Assembly (NCBI GenBank): GCA_002070265.1
Contig: MWCX01000079.1
Location: 1-51,364 of the forward strand
Reading direction: 5' to 3'
Origin: Bacteroidetes bacterium ADurb.Bin174
GTDB lineage: Bacteria; Bacteroidota; Bacteroidia; Bacteroidales; Paludibacteraceae
Length of the DNA stretch: 51,364 nt
The notes beneath the pieces are model-generated. The model ran no database searches. It saw only the letters and a program-made list of their open reading frames with translations, and was not told the DNA's origin. Made by a program: the position numbers and the translations under genes. Shown here one piece after another: positions 17,267 through 26,834 of the stretch. The first letter of the stretch is position 1, and the number at the start of each line of letters is the position of its first letter.

Positions 17267-17357
17267 CAAGCCAAAAATATTGACTATTTACAATTGAAAC
17301 CACATGGGTCATTTGAAAATAGTGAACAGTAAATTGTAGAATCGTAAATTTTCTTTG

Positions 17358-19988
17358 ATGGACTTACCAAGCAAGTACAATCCAGCCAATATTGAGTCGA
17401 AATGGTACCAATATTGGTTAGATCATGGTTTTTTTAAATCCGAACCCGATAGTTGTGAACCCTATACTATTGTGATTCCTCCTCCCAATGTAACCGGTGT
17501 TTTGCATATGGGACATATGTTGAATAATTCCATACAAGATGTATTGGTGCGCCGTGCACGCATGTTGGGAAAAAATGCTTGCTGGGTGCCCGGTACCGAT
17601 CATGCTTCCATTGCAACGGAAGCCAAAGTGGTAGCTAAACTGGCTGAGGAAGGAATCAAAAAGTCGGATCTCACCCGGGAAGAGTTTTTGGAACATGCCT
17701 GGGAATGGACACGCAAACATGGCGGTATCATCTTAGAGCAATTAAAGAAATTAGGTGCTTCTTGCGATTGGGACAGGACAGCTTTTACGATGGATGAAGC
17801 CCGTTCAAAAAGCGTGATTAAGGTGTTTGTGGACTTGTATGAGAAAGGTTTGATTTATCGTGGTGTACGCATGGTAAACTGGGATCCGAAAGCGCTTACT
17901 GCTTTGTCGGATGAAGAGGTGATACACAAGGAGGTAAATGGTAAATTGTACTATTTGCGCTATCCGATTGAAGGGGAGAATGGATTTGCCGTTATTGCCA
18001 CGACTCGTCCGGAAACCATTTTGGGCGATACTGCCATGTGCATCAATCCCAATGATCCCAAAAATGCCCATTTGAAAGGTAAGAGGGTTTTAGTGCCGCT
18101 TATTAATCGGCCGATACCCGTTATAGAAGATGAATATGTAGATGTTGAGTTTGGCACCGGTTGCTTGAAAGTGACACCTGCCCATGATGTGAATGACTAT
18201 GTGTTGGGAGAAAAATACAACTTACCGAGCATTGATATTTTCAATGATGATGGCACTTTGAATGAACATGGTGCCATGTATGCGGGTATGGATCGCTTTT
18301 ATGTTCGTGAAAAGATTGAAGCGGATTTGCAGGCTGCGGGTTTGTTAGAGAAAGTTGAACCTTACACCAATAAAGTAGGTTTTTCTGAAAGAACAGATGT
18401 GGTCATAGAACCTAAATTATCCATGCAATGGTTTTTAAAAATGGAAGATTTGGCGCAACCGGCGTTGAATGCTGTGATGAATGATGATATTAAATTGTAT
18501 CCGGCCAAGTTTAAAAATACCTATCGCCATTGGATGGAGAACGTAAAAGACTGGTGTATATCCCGTCAACTCTGGTGGGGACATCGCATCCCTGCCTGGT
18601 TCCTCCCGCAAGGCGGTTATGTGGTGGCAGTTACAAAGGAAGAAGCATACGAAAAGGCTAAGCAAATCGTAAATTACCCCCTTGATTTTGATGATTTGCA
18701 CCAGGATGAAGATTGTTTGGATACCTGGTTTTCATCGTGGCTGTGGCCCATCTCTGTTTTTGATGGTATCAATTACCCGGATAATCCCGATATCAAGTAT
18801 TATTATCCCACGAATGATTTGGTGACTGCTCCTGAGATTTTGTTCTTTTGGGTGGCACGCATGATCATTGCCGGCTATGAATATGAAGGTACAATGCCTT
18901 TTAGAAATGTATATCTGACCGGTATTGTACGTGATAAAATAGGACGAAAAATGTCCAAATCTTTGGGGAATTCTCCTGATCCCCTGGATTTGATTGATCA
19001 TTTTGGAGCAGATGCCGTTCGGTTGGGGATGTTGTTTACTTCTCCTGCGGGAAATGATTTGCCTTTTGATGAGTCACTTTGCGAGCAAGGTCGTAATTTC
19101 AATAACAAAATTTGGAATGCTTTCCGTTTGGTGAAAGGGTGGGAGGTAGCTGACACAAAGCAGCCGGAATCCGCAGCTATTGCTGTTAAATGGTTTGATT
19201 CCCAGTTGTCAAACGCTTTATTGGAAACAGATGATCTATTTTCAAAGTTCCGTTTGTCTGAGGCTTTGATGACGGTTTATAAACTCTTTTGGGATGAGTT
19301 TTCTTCCTGGTACTTGGAAATGATTAAACCTGCTTATCAACAGCCAATAGATAAAAAGACCTACGAAGCTACCCTTCGCTTTTTTGATGCTTTGTTGAAA
19401 GCATTGCATCCCTTTATGCCTTTTATTACGGAAGAATTATGGCAGGCTTTAGAAGAAAGAAAAGAAGGTGAAAGTATCATGGTTTCATTGATACCTGAAG
19501 CTAAGCCGGTTGATGAGTTGCTGATTGCGCAATTTGACAAAACCAAAGAGATTATTGCCGGTATTCGTACGATACGTTTGCAGTACAACGTTCCCAATAA
19601 GAATTTACTTCAGTTGGAGATAATCGGCGAACATAATCCGATTTTCGACTCCATTATTTTGAAACTCTGTAATTTAGAGCATATTCAAACTGTAAACGAA
19701 AGATATCAAAATTCAATTTCATTCCTTGTTGGTACTACGGAATATGCGGTGCCTATGGATAATCTGCTTGATGCAGAAGAAGAAATCAAAAAGATGGAAG
19801 ATGAAATTGTTTATTTGGAAGGTTTTATCGAATTGGTGATGAAAAAACTCGGCAACGAAAAATTTGTGGCTAATGCAAAACCACAAATTGTGGAGGCAGA
19901 ACGTAAAAAACATGCCGATGCCCTTAGCAAAATTGAATCTTTGAGAGAGTCGATTTTGCGGCTGAAAGAAAAACAAACAAAATTATAA
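17358..19988 (+). CDS. valS: Valyl-tRNA synthetase
   Basis: 876 residues from the ATG at 17358 (a TTG just before it is in frame). It charges tRNA-Val. The HIGH-type motif is HMGH in [15 protein letters not shown] near residue 50, KMSKS is at 531-535, and an editing (CP1) domain with [12 protein letters not shown] lies between them. The anticodon-binding domain and a C-terminal coiled coil (about 810-876) complete it. First gene of a likely three-gene transcript with the two following genes. Confidence 0.98.
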   Translation: MDLPSKYNPANIESKWYQYWLDHGFFKSEPDSCEPYTIVIPPPNVTGVLHMGHMLNNSIQDVLVRRARMLGKNACWVPGTDHASIATEAKVVAKLAEEGIKKSDLTREEFLEHAWEWTRKHGGIILEQLKKLGASCDWDRTAFTMDEARSKSVIKVFVDLYEKGLIYRGVRMVNWDPKALTALSDEEVIHKEVNGKLYYLRYPIEGENGFAVIATTRPETILGDTAMCINPNDPKNAHLKGKRVLVPLINRPIPVIEDEYVDVEFGTGCLKVTPAHDVNDYVLGEKYNLPSIDIFNDDGTLNEHGAMYAGMDRFYVREKIEADLQAAGLLEKVEPYTNKVGFSERTDVVIEPKLSMQWFLKMEDLAQPALNAVMNDDIKLYPAKFKNTYRHWMENVKDWCISRQLWWGHRIPAWFLPQGGYVVAVTKEEAYEKAKQIVNYPLDFDDLHQDEDCLDTWFSSWLWPISVFDGINYPDNPDIKYYYPTNDLVTAPEILFFWVARMIIAGYEYEGTMPFRNVYLTGIVRDKIGRKMSKSLGNSPDPLDLIDHFGADAVRLGMLFTSPAGNDLPFDESLCEQGRNFNNKIWNAFRLVKGWEVADTKQPESAAIAVKWFDSQLSNALLETDDLFSKFRLSEALMTVYKLFWDEFSSWYLEMIKPAYQQPIDKKTYEATLRFFDALLKALHPFMPFITEELWQALEERKEGESIMVSLIPEAKPVDELLIAQFDKTKEIIAGIRTIRLQYNVPNKNLLQLEIIGEHNPIFDSIILKLCNLEHIQTVNERYQNSISFLVGTTEYAVPMDNLLDAEEEIKKMEDEIVYLEGFIELVMKKLGNEKFVANAKPQIVEAERKKHADALSKIESLRESILRLKEKQTKL

Positions 19989-20024
19989 TTACTGATATAA
20001 CTACTGATTGCATTAATAATTAAA

Positions 20025-20816
20025 ATGTCCTATTCAATTCTTTGCAAACAAACCTGTGAGATAGCTAAAAAGGCAGGTAACTTTATTTCTGAACAAAAAA
20101 AAGGTTTCAATCAATCGTTTGTGGAGTATAAAGGCTTACACGATTTGGTGAGCTATGTTGACCGAGAAACTGAAAAGTTGGTTATTGCCGAGTTGCAAAA
20201 ACTGTTGCCCGAATCCGGTTTTATTGCAGAAGAAGGCACTCATAATGTTCGCGGGGCAAAGTACAATTGGATTATTGACCCTTTAGACGGGACCACCAAT
20301 TTTATACAAGGCATTCCGAATTATGCGGTGAGCATAGCTCTGATGGAGAATGATGATATAGTGCTTGGAGTAGTCTATGAAATCGGACAACAAGAGTGTT
20401 TTTATGCCTGGAAAGGAGGCGGTGCTCACTTAGATGGTGTCAAAATACAGGTTTCGGACAAGTCCGATTTGAATACATCATTGATTGCAACAGGCTTTCC
20501 TTATACGAAATTCGATTTACTTGACCCATATCTGGCTTTTCTGAAGTGGGTGATGCAAAATTCAAGGGGTGTACGCCGGATTGGCTCTGCTGCTACTGAT
20601 TTGGCTTATGTGGCTTGTGGACGATTTGATGCATTTTGGGAGTATGGATTAAAGTCTTGGGATATGGCTGCAGGTGCACTGTTGATTCAAGAAGCCGGGG
20701 GGATGATTACCAACTTTGACGGCGAGGAAGATTTTCTTTTTGGAGGTAATGTCGTTGCGACTAATGGCACCTTGCATCCCGTTTTTCTTCGTACCTTAAA
20801 GGATTTTATCAGTTAG
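20025..20816 (+). CDS. Inositol monophosphatase-family phosphatase
   Basis: 263 residues. The metal-site motifs of the IMPase family are seen: EEG near 71-73, DPLDGTTNF near 88-96 and WDMAAGALLIQEAGG near 216-230. Members (SuhB, CysQ) dephosphorylate inositol phosphates, related sugar phosphates or 3'-phosphoadenosine phosphates using magnesium. The sequence fits the SuhB branch better than CysQ, but the substrate is not certain. It starts 36 nt after valS and is 4 nt from the next gene. Confidence 0.9.
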   Translation: MSYSILCKQTCEIAKKAGNFISEQKKGFNQSFVEYKGLHDLVSYVDRETEKLVIAELQKLLPESGFIAEEGTHNVRGAKYNWIIDPLDGTTNFIQGIPNYAVSIALMENDDIVLGVVYEIGQQECFYAWKGGGAHLDGVKIQVSDKSDLNTSLIATGFPYTKFDLLDPYLAFLKWVMQNSRGVRRIGSAATDLAYVACGRFDAFWEYGLKSWDMAAGALLIQEAGGMITNFDGEEDFLFGGNVVATNGTLHPVFLRTLKDFIS

Positions 20817-20820
20817 TTAT

Positions 20821-22020
20821 ATGGACAAACTATGGACAAGGAGCTTCATATGCGCTTGTATTGGAAATTTTTTGTTGTTTTTCGCTTTTTATTTATTGTA
20901 CCCTATCTTGCCTTTGTATTTGATTGATACTTTTTCGGCATCCAAGACTTTGATAGGATTTATATTGTCATCATACACACTTGCGGCATTGCTGGTTCGT
21001 CCTTTTTCGGGATTTTTATTGGATTTATTTCGCCGAAAGCCACAGTATCTGATCGCTTTCTTTCTCTATGTTATCTTTTTTATAGGCTATCCTATTGTAA
21101 CCAGCATCAATTTGTTTCTTCTTATCAGGATGATTCACGGAGCCATTTACGGTTTTGTTACCACTGCCGGAAATAGCCTGGTAGTTGATATACTTTCTTC
21201 TTCCCGAAGAGGAGAGGGCTTGGGGTACTTTGGAGTTTCCAATAATTTGGCGATGGTTGTGGGACCTATGACTAGTTTGATGCTTCATGAAAATGGCTCA
21301 TCCTATAATACCATTTTTTATCTTGCTTTTGTTTTCGGTTTATTGGGGTTTGTGTTTGCTTCTTTGATAAAAGTTAAGAAACCGTTCAACCCGACACCGG
21401 ATCGAGTTTTTGCTTTTGATCGTTTCTTCCTGTTTAAGGGTTTTAAAGCCAGTTTTTCTTTTTTTCTAAGTGGTATTCCATATGGGATGTTTATGACTTA
21501 TTTAGCCATATATGGGAAAGAATTAAGTATCGAAGTCGGTTTGGGCCTATTCTTTACTTTATTAGCTTGTGGGTTGGTGTTTTCACGCTCGTTTTCCGGG
21601 AAGATGGTTGACAAGGGAAAACTCACCCAAGTTATTAAAATCGGACTATTTATTAGTCTTATAGGTTTGTTCTTGTTAGCTTTTCTTCAAAGAATAAACA
21701 TGTATAATCATACAACTGTAATAGTCTTGTTCTTGCTAATCCCGGTAATTTTGGGTTTGGGTTATGGCCTCATTTTCCCTGCATTCAATACCTTGTTTGT
21801 CAATTTAGCACCTAATAACAGACGAGCTACTGCCAGTTCAACTTTTATGATAAGCTGGGATTTGGGATTAGGTTCCGGATTTATTTTAGGAGGCTGGCTT
21901 GCCGACTCTGTAGGAGGATTGTCGCTTGCGTTTTTAGTCGGCGCTCTTTTATTGTTGTTTTCCTTTGTATATTTTACCAAAAGTGTTGAACTGCACTTTC
22001 AACGCAATAAATTGAGATAG
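20821..22020 (+). CDS. MFS transporter
   Basis: 399 residues with about 12 predicted membrane segments. It begins with hydrophobic LLFFAFYLLYPILPLYLI, has a loop RPFSGFLLDLFRRKP matching the MFS loop 2-3 motif, and a second half with GKMVDKGKL. Likely a proton-driven exporter of small molecules or drugs; the substrate is unknown. It follows the phosphatase gene by 4 nt and ends 17 nt from a convergent gene. Confidence 0.88.
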   Translation: MDKLWTRSFICACIGNFLLFFAFYLLYPILPLYLIDTFSASKTLIGFILSSYTLAALLVRPFSGFLLDLFRRKPQYLIAFFLYVIFFIGYPIVTSINLFLLIRMIHGAIYGFVTTAGNSLVVDILSSSRRGEGLGYFGVSNNLAMVVGPMTSLMLHENGSSYNTIFYLAFVFGLLGFVFASLIKVKKPFNPTPDRVFAFDRFFLFKGFKASFSFFLSGIPYGMFMTYLAIYGKELSIEVGLGLFFTLLACGLVFSRSFSGKMVDKGKLTQVIKIGLFISLIGLFLLAFLQRINMYNHTTVIVLFLLIPVILGLGYGLIFPAFNTLFVNLAPNNRRATASSTFMISWDLGLGSGFILGGWLADSVGGLSLAFLVGALLLLFSFVYFTKSVELHFQRNKLR

Positions 22021-22037
22021 ATTCGTGTTCGGAAGTT

Positions 22038-22841
22038 TTATAGATTGATGATGTCGGGATGAATGAAATTGTCTCTTTGTCCCGAGGTGTCTCCTTCATT
22101 AAATGAGGTAACCCAGTGGATAAATTCTGTCATCTTTTCGGGTTTGGTTTCAAAAACATTACCTACAACCACTAAGTCTGCACCCGCATTAAAAGCTGCT
22201 TCTATAGCTGCTGTAGAGCATATGCCGCCACCTACGATGAGTGGGATTGATGTCATTGACCTGACATGACTGATGATTTCGGTTGGTACGGGATGGTTAG
22301 CTCCGCTTCCGGCTTCAAGATAGGTGAGGTGCATGCCCAACAGTTCGCCGGCAATGGCAGTAGAACATACAATTTCTTTTTTATCTCTCGGGATAGGTTT
22401 GGTATTACTGATATATTCAACTGTACTCATTTTTCCACCATCTATCAGCAAATAGGAAGTTGGTATTACTTCTACACCAGACTGTTTGATGGCAACAGAA
22501 GATTTGATATGTTGACCAATCAGATATTCAGGGTTTCTGCCTGATAGCAAAGAGAGATAAAGCAGCGCATCGGCATGTTTCGAAAATTGCGAAGCATCGC
22601 CGGGAAACAGTACAACAGAAGTATCTATCTCTTCTTTGATGATTTCAATGATGCTGTCAGTCGAATTAACTCCGTGACTGCCACCAATAAAGATAAAATC
22701 AGGTGGACAAATTTTTAAAATAGCAATGATTGATGCCAGATTACGCAGATCATTTTTTTCCGGATCTATCAAAACGGCTAACATTTTTCTGCCTTTCTCC
22801 CGGTTAACCAGTATTTGTTTGTAAATATTTTTCTTATTCAT
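22038..22841 (-). CDS. Geranylgeranylglyceryl phosphate synthase family protein
   Basis: 267 residues from the ATG before NKKNIYKQILVNREKGRKMLAV; the earlier in-frame ATG lacks family features. It is a TIM barrel of the PcrB/GGGPS family, with LIDPEKNDL near the start, GGSHGVNSTDS, the TYLEAGSGA segment and phosphate-binding GGGICS and AGADLVVVGNVF. Such enzymes join a polyprenyl diphosphate to glycerol-1-phosphate; bacterial group II members are known in Bacteroidetes, with an unclear product. It is the last gene of the gldE operon. Confidence 0.9.
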   Translation of the reverse strand: MNKKNIYKQILVNREKGRKMLAVLIDPEKNDLRNLASIIAILKICPPDFIFIGGSHGVNSTDSIIEIIKEEIDTSVVLFPGDASQFSKHADALLYLSLLSGRNPEYLIGQHIKSSVAIKQSGVEVIPTSYLLIDGGKMSTVEYISNTKPIPRDKKEIVCSTAIAGELLGMHLTYLEAGSGANHPVPTEIISHVRSMTSIPLIVGGGICSTAAIEAAFNAGADLVVVGNVFETKPEKMTEFIHWVTSFNEGDTSGQRDNFIHPDIINL

Positions 22842-22866
22842 AATCTGTTGTTTATTCTGTTTGCTT

Positions 22867-23502
22867 TTAAAGTTTGATTTTTTTATCGACGCCAACTACC
22901 ATGGTGTATGTTGCATTTTGAAAATAATGCAATCTGTATATTCTTGATCCTGAAACATGTAGAACATGCAATACCCCTGAGTCGTTCAGTTGAAACGGAA
23001 AAATTTCTAATTCCGTCGAAAAGTCAAACACTTTCTTGCCGATTAGCTTGTATAGGACTTCTTTCGCCGACCAAGCAATTTCTAAATAACTGTTGTCTTT
23101 TTCGTTGTAAAGATATTGTTGTTCTGCCGGATTTAAAAAACGTTTGTACACACGCTTCACTTTCTCAGTTCTCAATTCTAAATCAATACCGACAGCATGT
23201 ATCGGATGTACCATAACAGCAACATAATTTTTACTGTGGCTGATGCTAATTTGCTCCGAAGCATTTTGCAGATAAGGTTTGTTGTTCTCATCATAACAAA
23301 CTACAACCTCACGACCAAGTACTTTGTTAAGCAATAGCCTGGCTGCTAAAAATTCTTGTTTTCTTTTGGTTGTTGATAACTTTTCAAATTCAGCTTCATA
23401 CACCTCAAAGTTGGTGAGCATGGACTTTAATGCTTCTACATCTTCATCAAACTGTCCGATCAATATTTCCCCTTCTTGATATGTAATGTTTTCGATTTTC
23501 AT
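22867..23502 (-). CDS. 4'-phosphopantetheinyl transferase superfamily protein
   Basis: 211 residues, starting at the ATG that overlaps the gldD stop codon (ATGA); a TTG two codons earlier is less likely. It transfers the phosphopantetheine arm of CoA to carrier proteins. The family motifs are seen: AVGIDLE near residue 105 and WSAKEVLYKL near 145. It is an Sfp/HetI-like enzyme; a gene of this type next to gldD is familiar in Bacteroidetes. Confidence 0.9.
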   Translation of the reverse strand: MKIENITYQEGEILIGQFDEDVEALKSMLTNFEVYEAEFEKLSTTKRKQEFLAARLLLNKVLGREVVVCYDENNKPYLQNASEQISISHSKNYVAVMVHPIHAVGIDLELRTEKVKRVYKRFLNPAEQQYLYNEKDNSYLEIAWSAKEVLYKLIGKKVFDFSTELEIFPFQLNDSGVLHVLHVSGSRIYRLHYFQNATYTMVVGVDKKIKL

Positions 23503-24098
23503 TTCCAACTGAAACTCTCCATCAATCTAATCACATCTTTTTTTATAAAATCAGCCATTGGGGCAATGGAATCTTTGTTAGGCACATGATTAAAATAGAC
23601 CGCTCCCCTGAAAAAATGTCGGATACTATCGGTCAGCGTAAACTGTGCTACTGAGGCAACATCTCCTTGTAGGTCATAATAAATACCATATACATCCTGT
23701 TCCGGATTGCTGAAAAATCTTTCCTGTATATCGTCTGCTCGTACCAAATGCTTGTAAACCGAGCGATGTGCGTCCTCCGACAAATCGTACAATTTACCTT
23801 TTACCTCCTTATAACTGCAATGAATAGCAGCGTTTAAAGTAGGATAAACGATATCTATCCAATACTTTTCTTGAGGTTCGTATTTGAACGCTATTCGGGC
23901 ATGCGACGACATGTCAAAGGAATAAGGTAACAAAGTGTCCATTCTGACATAAGTGTTCTTCGGTAAATCTACCCTAAAATATCCATAAGGCTTAGGATAA
24001 CCGGTTTTTCTACAAGAAACAACAAACAATAATCCTACGAGTACTCCGACCAATAGGCAGTTTGTTGATTTCCTGTACGTATATTTACGCTTCCTCAT
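23499..24098 (-). CDS. gldD: Gliding motility lipoprotein GldD
   Basis: 199 residues with a lipoprotein signal ending VSC (Cys29). The conserved GldD segment GYPKPYGYFRVDLPKNTY follows at once. GldD is an envelope lipoprotein needed for gliding in Flavobacterium and linked to the T9SS; non-gliding Bacteroidetes keep it too. It overlaps gldE by 14 nt and the transferase gene by 4 nt. Confidence 0.95.
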   Translation of the reverse strand: MRKRKYTYRKSTNCLLVGVLVGLLFVVSCRKTGYPKPYGYFRVDLPKNTYVRMDTLLPYSFDMSSHARIAFKYEPQEKYWIDIVYPTLNAAIHCSYKEVKGKLYDLSEDAHRSVYKHLVRADDIQERFFSNPEQDVYGIYYDLQGDVASVAQFTLTDSIRHFFRGAVYFNHVPNKDSIAPMADFIKKDVIRLMESFSWK

Positions 24099-25416
24099 CC
24101 TCTTGTTCTTCTTTGATGATGAGTTTTACTTTTTTGATTCTGCGATTGTCAACTGATAGCACCTCAAACAGATACTTTCCAAATTTTATTTGCTCATTTT
24201 TCCGGGGAATTTCACCCTTAAGCTCAAGGATAAAGCCTGCAAGTGTCTCAACTTCTTCGGTAGCTTTTGCTTCGATAAAGTCATCCTCGTTGATTTCTCC
24301 AATTTTAAAGAAATCATTTAATTGTATTTTTGCTTCGAAGATGAATGTGTGGTCATTTATTTTGGTATAAAGTGCTTCTTCATCATCGTATTCATCACTG
24401 ATATCACCGATAATTTCCTCAACTATATCCTCCAGGGTAATCAGTCCTGAGGTGCCTCCATATTCATCCACAACAACGGCCAAATGCACTTTGTTTTGCT
24501 GAAACTCACTGAGCAAATCATCAATCATTTTTGTTTCAGGCACATAATAGGCCTGGCGGATTAAGGTTTGCCACCGAAAAGAATTCGGTTTATCCAGGTG
24601 CGGCAACAAATCTTTGCTATACAAAATACCTTTGATATTGTCCGGAGTACCCGAATATACAGGGATGCGTGAATATCCGGATTCAACAATGACGGCAAGT
24701 AGGCTTTTGTAAGATGTTTTTATGTCAACACTGACCATATCAACGCGCGAAGTCATGATGTCAACCACTTGAATATTAACAAACTTAATGATTCCCTCAA
24801 GAATCTCTGTGTCTTCGTCATCATTACCGGATGTAAGTTCAATAGCGTGCGACAGTTCATCCATGGAAATATTGGGTTTGTTATGACGCTCTAACCGCTG
24901 GTTTATAGTTGAAGTTGATTTTACGAGAAGGTGTACCAAAGGTTTGAAAATTTTATAAAGTACTATCAGGATAGGTGCCGTGAAAGTAGCTACTCTTCTT
25001 CCCTCACGGGATGCAAAAATTTTGGGAGTAATTTCTCCAAAAAACAATAATAAAAATGTAATTAAGACAGTTTGGAAAAGAAAAGCAATGATGAGTGCAT
25101 TTCCAAAATTGATTAGTTGATGGGTTACAAAAGTCAGTATCAATATTATGGATACATTGACAAAATTATTACCTATCAAAATGGTAGCAAGCAACTTTTG
25201 AGGGTCTTCCAACAAACTGTGGATGCGTTGATCGGATTTTTTATGGCTATGCTCTATTTCGTCAAGTATCTGCGGAGAAAATGAAAAAAATGCCACTTCA
25301 GATGCTGAAATAATTGCAGATAACATCAATAAAAATACACTGATGATCAGAGCAAATATTTCGTTGATTGTAATTGGATTAAAACTTATGCTAAGAAAAA
25401 TAGACGTCGGGTACAC
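24085..25416 (-). CDS. gldE: Gliding motility-associated protein GldE
   Basis: 443 residues from a GTG start; an in-frame stop 9 nt upstream excludes a longer form. An N-terminal CNNM/DUF21 transmembrane domain (about 15-190) has several membrane helices. A CBS-domain pair lies at about 205-340 (MTSRVDMVSVD; VVVDEYGGTSGLITLEDI) and a CorC/HlyC C-terminal domain at about 350-435. GldE resembles putative ion transporters and acts with GldD in gliding. A possible minus-strand -7 element (25475-25468) has no clear -33 partner. Confidence 0.93.
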   Translation of the reverse strand: MYPTSIFLSISFNPITINEIFALIISVFLLMLSAIISASEVAFFSFSPQILDEIEHSHKKSDQRIHSLLEDPQKLLATILIGNNFVNVSIILILTFVTHQLINFGNALIIAFLFQTVLITFLLLFFGEITPKIFASREGRRVATFTAPILIVLYKIFKPLVHLLVKSTSTINQRLERHNKPNISMDELSHAIELTSGNDDEDTEILEGIIKFVNIQVVDIMTSRVDMVSVDIKTSYKSLLAVIVESGYSRIPVYSGTPDNIKGILYSKDLLPHLDKPNSFRWQTLIRQAYYVPETKMIDDLLSEFQQNKVHLAVVVDEYGGTSGLITLEDIVEEIIGDISDEYDDEEALYTKINDHTFIFEAKIQLNDFFKIGEINEDDFIEAKATEEVETLAGFILELKGEIPRKNEQIKFGKYLFEVLSVDNRRIKKVKLIIKEEQEDEEA

Positions 25417-25517
25417 AGTTTTAGTTTAATTGATAGTTTTGTTTAATCTATGGATTATTTTTCCATACAAAAATAGATATTTTTCATCAATTCGTCCCTA
25501 TTCCTAACAATATATGT

Positions 25518-25525
25518 TATATTTG
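25518..25525 (+). promoter_or_regulatory. Probable -7 element of the universal-stress-protein gene
   Basis: TATATTTG, 41 nt upstream of the start codon; the -33 part is not clear. Confidence 0.5.
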
Positions 25526-25565
25526 TGGTCAGATACCATTAATTTTCTCTCAAAAATATTGCTTT

Positions 25566-26663
25566 ATGGAAGATAAATTAGTTACGCTCGCAATACGTAC
25601 TTATCATCGGGCACAAATGATAAAAGCTGTGTTGCAGGAAGAAGGAATAGAAACCGTCATTCACAATTTGAACCTTGAACAACCGGAAATGGCTGTTGGG
25701 GTGCGTGTGAGAATTAAAGAAAGTGATTTGCCCCGTGCACTTATCATCGTAGAAGAAATGGAAAAGGCGTGGGAAGAAGAAAAGCCTGTAAAAGAGAATC
25801 GTATGGTATTAATTCCTGTGGATTTTGCTGATCAGATTCCTAAAACCATTGATTTTGGCTTTCAAATGGCTAAGAAAATAGGTGCAGAGGTTGTTTTTCT
25901 GTATGTTTATTTCACTCCTGCTTTTACCATCTCGATGAATAATGATGTCGGAACATACAGCATTAGCGACAGTGAGTTACTTCGGAGGATTATCAGTTCT
26001 GCCAATGCAGATGTAGAGAATATGCGTAATCTTATAGACAGAAGAATCAAAAAAAAGGAGTTGCCCAAACTTAATTTTAAATTTGAATTAATTGAAGGGG
26101 TGCCCGAAGATCAGATTCTTGATTATTGCAAGAAATATAAACCGGATGTGGTGGTGATGGGATCACACGGCAAGAAAATATCCAATGAACCTTTAGGTAG
26201 TGTGGCAGCTGAAGTCATGGAATTATGCGAGGCTCCCGTGTTTGCGATTCCCAGCATGACCAGTCAGGAAAAATTCGGTGATCTTAAAAAAATTGCTTTT
26301 ATTACCAACTTCGACCAAAAAGATTTAATCGCCATTGATAAAGTGATATCAACCTTTATCAACCCTGAAATGGAGTTATGCTTTATTCATGGATCGGATA
26401 AAGAAGAACCTTGGAATGAAATTATGCTGACGGGTATCAAATCTTATTTTGCAAACCAATATCCCGGTGTTAAAACTAATTATGCTTTAGTGGAATCAAC
26501 CGATTCTCCCGAAAAGGTAAATGAATTCATAGAGCAACTTCAAATTGATGTACTTGCTTTCAACTCCAGACGCAAGCGACTGTTTGCACGTATTTTTAAT
26601 CCCGGTTTGGCTTATAAGATGATTTACCATTCAGACATTCCGCTGTTTGTTACGCATGTTTAG
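25566..26663 (+). CDS. DUF2007 domain fused to two universal stress protein domains
   Basis: 365 residues. The first about 68 form a DUF2007-like putative signal-transducing domain (LVTLAIRTYHRAQMIKAVLQ, RVRIKESDLPRALIIVEEME). A complete UspA domain (about 78-230) carries the nucleotide-loop motif VVMGSHGKK...SVAAEVMELCEAPVFAIP. A second, diverged Usp-like half (about 235-365) lacks the glycine loop. It is likely a soluble stress-related ATP-binding protein. Confidence 0.85.
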   Translation: MEDKLVTLAIRTYHRAQMIKAVLQEEGIETVIHNLNLEQPEMAVGVRVRIKESDLPRALIIVEEMEKAWEEEKPVKENRMVLIPVDFADQIPKTIDFGFQMAKKIGAEVVFLYVYFTPAFTISMNNDVGTYSISDSELLRRIISSANADVENMRNLIDRRIKKKELPKLNFKFELIEGVPEDQILDYCKKYKPDVVVMGSHGKKISNEPLGSVAAEVMELCEAPVFAIPSMTSQEKFGDLKKIAFITNFDQKDLIAIDKVISTFINPEMELCFIHGSDKEEPWNEIMLTGIKSYFANQYPGVKTNYALVESTDSPEKVNEFIEQLQIDVLAFNSRRKRLFARIFNPGLAYKMIYHSDIPLFVTHV

Positions 26664-26834
26664 TTTGTAATCGTTTAACTATTTCAGATATTAACTGACG
26701 ACTGTCAGATTAAATCGGAACTAATTCAACTTATATATAAATTTAAATTAAGAAATACTTAGTAAAACTTTATTCTCCCTTTTTTAAAATCTGAAAAGGA
26801 GTAAAGTTATCCTTTGAAATTGTTCGTAAAAAAT

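Noticed and set aside
17267-17357. T-box or other riboswitch before valS
   Set aside because: The leader is short, AT-rich and lacks the conserved T-box sequence; T-boxes are also rare in this phylum.
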